Origin: Pholis gunnellus
Lineage: Eukaryota; Chordata; Actinopteri; Perciformes; Pholidae
Assembly (NCBI GenBank): GCA_910591455.2
Contig: OU342821.1
Location: forward strand, 3,576,501-3,640,500
Length of the DNA stretch: 64,000 bases
Direction of reading: 5' to 3'
The number at the start of each line of letters is the position of its first letter. The first letter of the stretch is position 1. Below are positions 45,901 through 57,900 of this stretch, piece after piece. A program made the translations under genes and the position numbers. Below the pieces are notes generated by a model. That model saw nothing but the letters and a program-made list of their open reading frames with translations. It was not told the DNA's origin and ran no database searches.

Positions 45901-48900
45901 TTTGGCTTTTGGGTTGTTGGCACCACAAGAGAAGACATTTGAAGACGTCTTTTGCATTTCTCTTTATTTTGACATTTTACAGTCTGAACAATTTATAGAT
46001 TGAGGAAATTCAAATAATTGTCACTTGCAGCACAAATCAATCACCATTAATTCCTTATTACCAAATTAAATTTAACCTTGATGGTAAATAATTCAGAATA
46101 TTATTGATGATCAAAAACTATGACTGATTGCAATGGTTATTGTTCACCTTTTGATATGTGATGTCGTAGGAGCTGACACCAAAATCATGAGGAACAGCGG
46201 GAAGACGAGGTTCAAGAGGACCAAAATTGACGAGCTGATGAACTACATGGTTTACACGGTAAGACAAGTAGGAGATGAAATTCATCAACATCACAATTCA
46301 TTTGTTTTTTTCATTCCTCTCCTTTAATCGTCTATCTTCCTTGTCGGCTACAACGGCGTATCTGAGTTCTAAATTTGCGAGACAAAAACTGAGCGGGTTC
46401 TTGTCAAGGAACTATATCACTCCACTTTGCAAGGTTCGATCAACCTCATCACACCATAGATGCCACCTTCTAAAGACTGCGGGACGTGAGCCGCCGAGTG
46501 CAAAAATGTTAATTATTAGTATTTATTTATGTTCATAAACAAACACAGAAAGAACATGAAATATAACGTATGTATGAATCTTTCAGGACCTTCACTTCGG
46601 GCATCGTAAACAGCAATCTTTAGGATTTATCTGATAACTCATTGGCAAAATAATACGCACAACAGGCCCAACATGAAGATGAAGTACAATGCATACCGAT
46701 GTCGGCATTCATAAAATGACCCAAAAAGGACAACAGAAAACGCGTATATGTATCTTTCAGGAACTTCGCCTCGCTCAGAGGTCATCCTTAACAATAGAAT
46801 ACAACTTTGGACGCAACAAAATTCAGACGATGGCTGGCGTTACTACGGTTTCGCGCTCGGTGGCTCACGTTACAGCAGTGTTTAACTTTTTTCACATACA
46901 CTTATGACTTTATAATCTCGGCCAATATTACATTTTTTTCTTGTAAATTTACAATTTTGATCTCATAAATTCATAATATTACGACATTTTTTACCTACAA
47001 TGGCCCTAATATACCGTCGTCTTCGGCTGCATGTTCTTTGTGTGGTTTATCAATATTACTGGGCCTTTTTGATAGTCACCCATTGTGTAACTGCGTTTCT
47101 GTTCCCTCCCTTTAGATCTTCGTGCTGCTGATCCTGGTGGCGGCAGGTCTGGCCATCGGGCACAGCTTCTGGTACGAGGAGATCGGCTTAAAGGCCTGGT
47201 ATCTGTACGACGGCAAAGACCAGAGCGCCTCCTACAGAGGCTTCCTCAGCTTCTGGGGATACATCATCGTCCTTAACACCATGGTGCCCATTTCGCTATA
47301 CGTCAGGTGAGTAAAACCTTACCCACTTATTTAGGTGGATGAGTAGTGCCAAGGATACTGGATTTGAGTATGAATGTTACGTTCCCCTTCCTGTAGTTTG
47401 AAGGTTTGTGTAAAAGGGAGGTCTTTCTGCTGAGTATCTTTCTAGCTGCAACAAGTAAACACCTCTGTTACTAAATGCTGACTTCAGAGAAGCCCTATAC
47501 TACTGGCCTTGTCATAGACAGTGTAAAGTATCTACGCTCCATGGAAAAGATTACTTATACCACAGAATTACTATACTATGGCTGCAAAAAGACATGAGTG
47601 AAATGGGATTGTTAGGACTCTCAGGAAACCTTTGCTTTGTCCCTCCCCTCAATGCAGATTGCATAGAATCGCCCGGCACCGACCAGCGTCCGATAGACTA
47701 TCCTGCCCGGCTTCATAGACTCTCATGCAATCGAGAGTTTCTTTCATTTTCAGGCTGGTTTGGTGGATTTGGTGCTGGTCAAACTTAGCACCATCATAAG
47801 TTTGTGACTTACTTATCTTTTTTCAGGCTTTGAGAGAGAGTAGCTCATGTTCACAAATATTGATTGAACTTCTCTAGGCCATGGACGTAACATGGAAATT
47901 CTTAATAAAGTTGGTTTTACCCTTTTTAAAATGTGAAAAACAGAATGGGTATGACCCACATTCAAAATACATTACACCCAAATATCTACTGTTCTCTACT
48001 GAGGGTCAGATGTCATCAACATGGCTCAGAGAATTTAACTTTGCTTTCCTCTGGAAAACATCTGCAAGGTGCAGCTATACATCTTTAAACTAAATAAATA
48101 CACAATTAAAACACTTTCCAGTTACAAATGCTCTTTCTAACTTTAACTAACAAACACAGAACAGCATTAGTTGGTTCCTGATTAAGTTTGATGTCACCGT
48201 CGCATTTCATTTTTCAGAACGCCAACACGGCCAACTTCACTGCACTGCATGGCCGTTAACTAGTTATCCAAGATAACCATGTTAGCAGCAGGGAGGCTTC
48301 ATAGCATTGCTTTCCTCTTCTCTACCTCGTCACTTTTCCACTCAGCTTCAGCAAGAAAACCTGTGGGGTTCTGACACATCGTTGTCAGAGAGCAGCTCCA
48401 CCTCCAAGAAATAATTGTCTAAATTAAAATCCATCTCCTGTGTGCTTTGTGTTCAGTGTGGAGGTGATTCGTCTGGGCCAGAGCAAGTTCATCAACTGGG
48501 ACCTGCAGATGTACTACGCAGAGAAAGACACACCGGCTAAGGTACATTACGCCTGCTTTTATAGGTATTTTTAGCTTTCTGACTTTACTCTAAATGTAAC
48601 GCACAACACATCCTGTGCACAGAGGATGTATAATTTTTTTTCCCCCAAGTTTTCCAAATTTCAATGTGTTTTAACAATCAGGTGTATTTTCTAACGGTGT
48701 AACTTTTTACAGCTGAAAACAAAAGTGAAAAAATTGTTTTTTTTTTCATTTTTACTGACTCAACTCAAGGTTCACTTACTAGCTTTTTTGGCAGTGATAT
48801 CTTTACCCTGATAATGTTTTCACTTTTCATGAAATCAATGGTTGCCCCCACCCCCCGTACAGGCTCGAACCACCACCCTGAATGAGCAGCTCGGTCAGAT

Positions 48901-51900
48901 CGAGTACATCTTCTCCGACAAGACGGGAACTCTCACACAGAACATCATGCAGTTCAAGAAGTGCACCATCGCTGGACGCAGCTACGGTACCGATCCGCTT
49001 TATTTCACTCAAACACAAAAATGCATGTTAATGTTTGATATGTCAGTTAGAACTGAATTGTCACCCTGGCAGAATTAGAGCCTCACTCCCAGTTACTGAA
49101 ACTCTAACTATGGCCTTTCTCAGGGAGGTCACCCTCTAGTTAGAAATGGAAAGAAACCCATGGAGGTAAATGGAGGTGGTGGAGGTAAAGAGAAAGGAGA
49201 GAGCGACACCTGCTGCCTTTTTATTAGAATGACAACTGTTTTGTTGATAGCAAAGCCATCTACAGTGCACAGAAGACCAGTTTCTGCAGGCACTAATGTA
49301 TTTTCTCTGCCTGAACCGACTGACAACATTGTGTTATCAGAAAGATGAAGAACGAGCCTTTTAATGATCCATTTGGTCAAATACCAGTTCACTGCTGCAA
49401 GAAGAAGTTGAATTTAGATAAGAGCAGAGCAAACAAATTGTTGAGTAACAAATCGAGGAAAGGCAACAGATTCAAAGTTTGCAAACGGGTTTGCTGTGTT
49501 AGTCTGTGACACAGGTACAGAGCTTCACTAAGGAAAGCAAACACGACGGGGAGCTCCTGTGGGGCGCTTTCACAAGCCATAGTGTGTTTAGTCCGAATCG
49601 GAGGGAAATTGATACTTTTGGTTTGTTTTCTATTCAGTCTGGATCGGTGTCACAGTGCACAAGTTAAAGCAGACCAAATAAAAAAATCCATATGCCGAGG
49701 AGTGTGTACAGATGAGCAGGACTCGACACTAATCTACTGTGCCCAAGAATCTCCAATGCCTTTATTATAGTCACTATTTCTGTGGACTTGGACTGGATTT
49801 AGCATGTTTCTTTATTCGCCCAGATGTTAAGCAAACATTGGACTTATGGAGAAGTGCAAGTCAGTCCTCTCCAACTAATGTTAACCTGTTGTTTACCTGT
49901 GTCCATCTCAACAAATGCCACGCAGGCATCCCATAATCCCCTCCATTTCTGGATTACTATTTCACTGCAATGGGACAGCACTAGGGTTCGCCCAAACAAA
50001 CTTCACCAGAGTTAGATGATACGGTCTCAACATTGGCTTGTGAAAGCTTCCTAGATTTGCGCCCCAGTATGAAAAACAGCATGTACAAACTTCATGGAAA
50101 TCAGCAGGAGACATAAACATGGAGATGAAATAATCCCAAAACAATATTCTTTATGTGGTACTTCTTCTTCTGCATGTGTGTATGTGTCCTTACAGCCATG
50201 ACTCATTCCAAGTTTTTGCTCTCCTGTCCACAGGTGACCCGACCACAGCTGAGGGAGTTGTGCTGGACCGAGGAAAGGTAATGTTTAATTAAATATAACT
50301 ATTGTTGCTATAGAAGAGAAGTTTACTTCCAAAATATCATGATTCACATGTAAGATGTGACAAAACGTTTTTAAGGTTTATCAAATGTGTCTTTGTAGGA
50401 GAAAGAAATGACTTAGACACATTCAATTTCATTCTCAACATATGGAAAGTGATCCATACTTTAGATTGTAAATAGATTTTCAGATATTGATTGAAAATAA
50501 TGATATGTAACGGTACAATACTGAAACAGATGAATTACAATTTGTATTTCACAAGTCTTGATTATAAAACCACTGATATGCCTTTTTGGTGATCAATATA
50601 AGACATACAAAACGTGTAGAGTGCATATTATCTATTTATTATTTATGAATATCTTTATTCAAGCAGGAATTGTTTTTAAAAATAATAAAATGGACAAAAA
50701 AAAATCATAAAGCGTATGACACCGATAATCACTATGTATATTAAAATGATGCACAACAAATATAAAAGTACTTCTTCTCATGAAAATGTTTTTGACTGCT
50801 AAGCTAAAGAGGAAAAACTATTATTCACAACAAAATATCGTTTTTGATCATTTAACTACTTGCGTAACTCACCGGAATAAAAAGACTATTTCTACTTTCC
50901 CCCCCGTTAGCCGGTCGACTGGAGCTGGAACCAGCAGGCTGACAAAAAGTTCCAGTTCATGGATCATTCTCTGGTTGCCCGCGTCCGATCCGGGAAGGAT
51001 AAAGATGCTAATGAGTTCTTCAAGCTGCTCTCTCTCTGCCACACCGTCATGGTGGAGCACAAAGAAGGTAATCCTAAGATCCTTAGTTTGGGGCAAAGGG
51101 AGTGGAGCTAATGCGTAAACCTGTCTGTCAACCCTAATGCACCCTGAAGAGTATGTTTTGAAGTTTGAAGAAACAAGCAGGAGTAACAGCACGAGTACTG
51201 CTGTAGACGTATTTAAGACACCTAAGAAAAGCCATAACAGTTTAAGTGTGCGGTATGTTTTCAATACTTTCACCTCTTTACTTTCCCTTTACACAACCCT
51301 TTCCAACGTGAGACTGAAGCCGTTATCTATGCTCTTTTCAAAGCCACAAGACTCCGTTATCAGAAACAGTCACTTTACCTCACAGAATCCAGGAGTTGCT
51401 GGTCTTCCGCAGCCTTGATTGGTTAGTTATTTTGTGTTAAGTGGAACTTTGGTGTTTTTAAAGGATTAGTTTGGATTCCTCACAGTCGCACAATAATAAA
51501 CAAACTGATGGAGGCAATGGTAGACCAGTGAGGTAAAATCACCGTTTCTGTAAATGGAGTCTGGTTGCTTTGAATAGAGCATAGATGGATATAACGGCTT
51601 CGGTTCCCGTTGGAAAGGAGGGCTGCCGGTAAGGTCCACAGCAGTACCCCTGTGCTGGTACTCCAGACTGGGGGCGTGTCGACCGCCATCTACTGTAGCT
51701 TACACCCTGACTATGGATAAATACCTCTTACAACCCCACTTTAAAACATCCAAAGTATCCCTCTAATGCTGCATTAAGCTGTATTTTAGGTATTGTCAAT
51801 GAATCGAATGAAAATGGAAACACTGCACAGACGGGTGCATTACCACAAAAGAGAAAACTGCAGACGTTGCATTGAACGGGACCTGCTCACGTATGGGTTC

Positions 51901-54900
51901 ACATCTTCCCCTCAGGCGAACTGGTGTACCAGGCGGCGTCTCCCGACGAGGGCGCCCTGGTGACGGCCGCCAGGAACTTCGGCTACGTTTTCCTGTCTCG
52001 CACGCAGGACGCCATCACCATCAGGGAGATGGATCACGAGAGCACCTACGAAATGCTGGCGCTGCTCGACTTCAACTCCGACCGCAAGCGCATGTCCATC
52101 ATCTGTACGAGTGCACACACACACACACTATTGTGCATACAAATACACATGCATTTCTGATTATGTTTTGGTACAATAGTTATAATAACAGAAATAATAA
52201 GTAGTGACATGCCAGCTGTCAAAAACCTGCTAAGTGCCATTTTGACTTTTAAGTAGAAGTCACTGGCATACAATGATCAGGCGTTAGTCTGTCCGGAAGG
52301 TTAGCATTGGAGCAGCTCCTGTTATGCCAGCTACACAGTCTTGCAGATTTAGCTATGCTCGACTTTAGATGGTCGACTCCACAGGCGTGAACTACAGTCA
52401 CAAATCTTCTGATATAAGATTTAAAGGTCCAGTATGAAGCATCTATTGGCAGAAAATGGAATTTCATATTCATAACAATGTTGTCATTACTGTACAATCA
52501 CTTGAAGCTAAGAATAATTGTTGCTGTTAGCTTAGAATGAGCCCTTAGTATCTACATAGGGAGTGGGTCCTCTTTAAGGACAAATAGTCCTGTTAGGAAC
52601 TTGACACAAAGTTTAGGACTGGTCCTGATTTTGGGACTTGACTCAATAATTCGTAGCCAAGGTTAAATACTCGGTTTCTTCTCTCTCTCTCTCTCTCTCA
52701 GTGAAGTTTCCTGACGGTCGCATCCGTCTCTACTGTAAAGGAGCCGACACGGTCATCTACGAGCGCCTTTCCCCAAACTCTAGACACAAAGAAACCACCC
52801 AGACTGATCTGGACGTGAGTTGGCAGAACCTTCCTCTCATTTTGCACTGCTGTATTTAATACAGCCAGTCTTTGAACGGCAGACATATGTAGAGAAACCA
52901 CAACATGCGTGTACGCAGCTGTTTTTGTTTTGAAGGAAAACACGGTCCGCTTTTTTGTGCTTCAGGTCTTTGCCAACGCGACGTTGCGGACGCTGTGCTT
53001 GTGCTACAAAGACATCAGCACAGGGGAGTACGAAGCCTGGTCCCGGAAACACAAGGAGGCCCAGGTGTCCATGTCCGACAGAGACGCCGCCCTCGACCAC
53101 GTGTACGAGCAGATCGAGAGCAACCTGATGGTGAGTGGAAAACCGTTGACCTTGAAGGGACTCAGCAGCTCTTTGTTGTTTTTCTCTCCATGTCTCCCTT
53201 AAAGGTCGAGTGTGTAGCATTCTGAGGATCTATTGGCACAGATGGAATGTTAAATTCATAACTTTGTTTTCATTAGTGTAGAATCACCTGAAACTAAGAA
53301 TGGTTGTGTTTTCATATCTACATAAGGAGCGGGTCCTTTCATGTTTTTACATTACCTAATACACGCTTGGAAAAGGGAGTGGTGAGCGGAGGTAGTATTC
53401 AGTTTGTTGCAATCTGCAACCTCACCGACGGATGCCACTACATCCTACACACGGCTCCTTTGGCTCTAGTTTCATTATCTGATTGAAAAACTGTAAAAAA
53501 AGTAACCGGCCGTGTCTCTCTGTTCAGCTGATTGGGGCGACAGCCATCGAGGACAAGTTGCAGGACGGAGTACCAGAGACCATCGCTACACTGGCCAAGG
53601 CCGACATCAAGATCTGGGTCCTGACTGGAGATAAGAAAGGTACCATCGGAGTCTGTTGGTTGGGCTGTACTCATGATCATGAGGCAATAACAACCTCTGT
53701 CTCAATGGGGGGAAAAAAACAATTGTTAATTGGTTGAAGTACACTTTTGGAAGTAGGAATGAACCTGCCTCTCTTTATAATATTACATAAAACTTGATTA
53801 ACACCAACCTTCTAAGATTCAATAATGTTGCCGTTAAGCTGCTTCCTCCTTGATTTGGTACGTAGGAAGTGAGCACTGGAAATGCTGTTTAAAAGCTACA
53901 GATCAAAGCATTTGAGCATCTGATCAGAACGTGCTGCGGCATCCGCTTTAATTAAAAAACAAAACAATTCTTGTACAATGTTTGCTCCCCTTAATTTGAA
54001 TGTCTTTCTCCCCAGAAACGGCAGAGAACATCGGATTTTCTTGTTCCCTTTTGACAGACGACATGCAGATCCACTACGGAGAAGACATCAAGTGAGTTGA
54101 TTTAAAATGTCACTGCTTGAATAGTAATATATTATTTATGTATATATTTATATCTCTACTGGGAGGAATTATTTAAGTTCCTTTTGAAAGAGCACATACT
54201 TGGAAAAGTTAATTAGTCCGGAAGGTGGGCACTACGCTTCACTTAAAACATCGTCAATCCGCTGCTGTTATTAGTTGTCGTCATGTTTCTATTATTATTA
54301 TTATTCTGCTATTATTGATGCTACAACTGCTTACTACTTAATTACTACTCTTATTATATGTATCATATATGTTGTTCATTCTGCACACATTACATCTATT
54401 GTACTTCTGTCCATCCTGAGAGAGGGATCCCTCCTGATTTCTGGGGAGTTTTTTCCTGTTCCGATGTGAAGGTCCTATGACGGAAGATGTCGTATGCTGT
54501 ACAGATTGTAAAGCCCTCTGAGGCTATACAAATACACTGAATTAAATTGAAATGGAACCAATCCCTCCATGTTTGTTGCGTGTCTCACCTCAACATTAGG
54601 GATGGAAGTATTTCCTTTTGAGTCGTGTAAGAGTTTGTCTGCTGTTCCTGTGTTTGCAGTGAGAAGTTGAGCATTCGTCAGGCCAACCGGAGGACCCAGC
54701 CTCAAACTATACGTCGAGGCAAAAAGAAATCCGCGGAGCCTTTCTTCCCAGCGCCGGGCAAAAACGCTCTCGTCATAACCGGAGGATGGCTGGTGAGTTC
54801 CATTTTAAGATGAACACTGATTTCAAATGATGACCAGTTTAGAATTTAAATGTGAAGCTATGGGGGGAGGGGATATTTTCCCCATCAGCTAACATGGTGG

Positions 54901-57900
54901 ATTGTGCTCATCTATTCTGTTTTTTTTCAGAACGAGATTCTGTACGAAAAGAAGAAGAAACGTCGCCGTCTCCGCCTGCGTCGTCTCGGAAAGCGAGCGC
55001 CTCCCGCCAACCCTGGGGACGGACAGCCGATGGACGACTGGGAGAAGGAGATGAGACAGGTGCAGCTACGTTAATGTTTAAAAGTTCAACATGATTGCAT
55101 TGATTGTGCCGCCACATGACGGGTTGACTTGACAACAAACCCGGTGGACTGTCTCTGCAGATCGACTTTGTGGACATGGCCTGTGAGTGCGAGGCGGTCA
55201 TCTGCTGCCGCGTCACACCGAAGCAGAAGGGAAACGTGGTGGGCTTGGTGAAGAAGTACAAGAAGGCCGTGACGCTGTCCATCGGAGACGGAGCCAACGA
55301 CGTCAACATGATCAAGAGTAAGGATACAAACGAATTTGCGTTAAAGGACAAACCGTCTTCTGCGTGCTAAGCATTCCAGTGACTCTACTGTAATCTAACC
55401 CCCCCCCCCCCCCAGCTGCAGACATCGGGGTTGGCATCAGCGGTCAGGAGGGGATGCAGGCCGTCATGTCCAGCGACTACGCCTTCGCTCAGTTCCGCTA
55501 CCTGCAGCACCTGCTGCTGGTGCACGGACGCTGGTCCTACATCCGAATGTGCAAGTTCCTGCGTTACTTCTTCTTCAAGAACTTCGCCTTCACACTGGTC
55601 CACTTCTGGTACTCCTTCTTCAACGGATACTCTGCACAGGTGAGCAGCATTGGTCCCGATGATCTAATTTAGTCCCAGACATTTAGATTTTCCTTCATAA
55701 TCATTCATTTGAATGAATTGACCATTGGATTATATTTCTTCCGTACACCTTGACATTTTGGCCTCTAGGCCTTTTGACATGGTCTCTGTGTCTGTCTAGG
55801 TGATCATAGAGTAAACTCTTGTCTGACTTTGCTGTGAGACAGACCACACCTCGAACCCAGGCAGCAACATCTGCTTCTGAAAAGTGAAGCCAATGTGGAA
55901 GTGGCTTAAATCTGCGTTCTCTCTATTGGCCATCAGGGGACAACTCCTCTGGTTTAAAAAACTAAAAGTCCGATTGTATAGAAGTCTATGAGAAAATGAC
56001 TCTACTTCTCTCTTGATTTATTACCTCAGTAAACATTATAAACATGAGTTTATGGTCTCAATCTCTAGTTGCAAGTCTTATACAGCATGATGTTCATTTA
56101 GTAAATGATGGTCCATTTAGAGTCAAACAGACCATAAAGCAGGGTATGATTTTGGGCTGTGTCGTGTCCCTTCTGGTTGCAAAAAAAACTTCTTATATAC
56201 AGTCTATGGCTGGACCCCCCTATCAGAACTTGCGTAACATGCAGAGGTGATCAATATGGGGCAAGGGACCAAACGCACTGACTATTGTTCCCCTGTCTGC
56301 AGGTCACCTATGAAGACTGGTTCATCACTCTCTACAATCTCGCTTACAGCAGCTTACCTGTTCTGCTAGTTGGACTTCTTGACCAGGTAATAAACAGCCT
56401 TTGTTGTGGACACAAAGTACAGTACAGAAAAAGGTCATTGGCTGCCGGTACACTATTGGTTTTATAAATTACATTTTTATTTTTATTTTTTGGGTAAATC
56501 TTCGTTAAAAGTATCAACAGTCTTTTTACTCTGTAAATTCACGGCCAAGTAATTAGAACAGCTGAAAATGTACAGGTCGATGTGAAAGTAAATATGTAAG
56601 AGAAGATGCAGGTCAATGTGTTAGAATTAAAAACTAAACTTTGTTAACCCTCCTCCTCCTCCTCCTCCTCCTCCTCCTCCTCCTCCTCCTCCTCCTCCTC
56701 CTCCTCCTCCTCCTCCTCTCGCTGCAGGACGTTAACGACAAAATGAGCCTAAAATTCCCCAAACTCTACCTGCCCGGCCAGCAGGGGGCGTTGTTCAACT
56801 ACAGGAACTTCTTCATCAGCTTGTTCCACGGCATCTTCATCTCGCTCATCATCTTCTTCATCCCCTACGGGGCCTTCCTGCAGACCATGGGGCAGGACGG
56901 AGAGGCCCCCTCTGACTACCAGTCCTTGGCCGTCGTCACCGCCTCGTCGCTCGTTTTTATCGTCAACTTGCAGGTGAGCCGCGTTGTTTGAGGGCGTGTG
57001 ACCGGATGAGAACATGCTAATATGCTAACATTAACATTTGGATCAGCTAAAATGTATGCTCAGATTCAGTAAGAATTGATTTCTTCTTGTTCGTGAATGA
57101 TATTAGCTTGAAATAGCAAATTACAAAATAAATATCAATATATGTTCTTGAAGATTGAAGCACTGAATCAGAAACCAATACTTATGATGCTGTCATTGTG
57201 GAATATTGGGTTTTTCCAACCTTTTAAAGCTACTTAAGGAGAAGTATAAGGTTGAAGTTGGATTTATTTTACGTGAATGACCTGCTGACCTTCGTCATCT
57301 CCTTCCCCTCTTGTTCGTCAGATCTCTCTGGATACCTCCTACTGGACCTTCGTAAACTGCTTCGCGGTCCTGGGCAGCATAGCCATCTACTTTGGCATCA
57401 TGTTTGACATCCACAGTGCCGGGATCCACGTCATCTTCCCTGCACCGTTCACCTTCACCGGTCAGTCGCCGAGCATCCACCACAGTGCGACGCGGTTAAC
57501 TCCAGGATTTTCCGCCACAATTGGCCAATAGTATCATCGCTAAGAAACTAATTACGCACATCAAGCCAGTCAAGCTTTGGATTTGTCCACGTGCACGAGG
57601 CTGTAGGGAGGGGAATATTCTGCAGGCAATGACGTCCTTTTGTTAAGCCTTTCCAAAAAAATCGAGTGTAGAAGTGTAATAAATGTAGGTTAGCGTATTT
57701 TATAGCGTATACCTTTTAAAAAAAAAAAAAAAAAAAAAAAGTATTATTAGCCAGAAAAATAAATAAGTAAAACAAACGTGCACTTTAACGCACCAGGTCT
57801 ACCTTTTGCTAAGCACTACTTTTAAGGACATATTTTACAAACATAATCCATTCAAAAGCCGCCCAACTTCCTCTATCTGGTTAGGTTTTCTTATGCGTAA

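Noticed and set aside
56641..56991. Leu-rich signal-peptide-like protein
   Set aside because: The Leu run is the (CTC)n repeat of the splice acceptor read as protein; the rest is atp8b1 exon 56728-56973.
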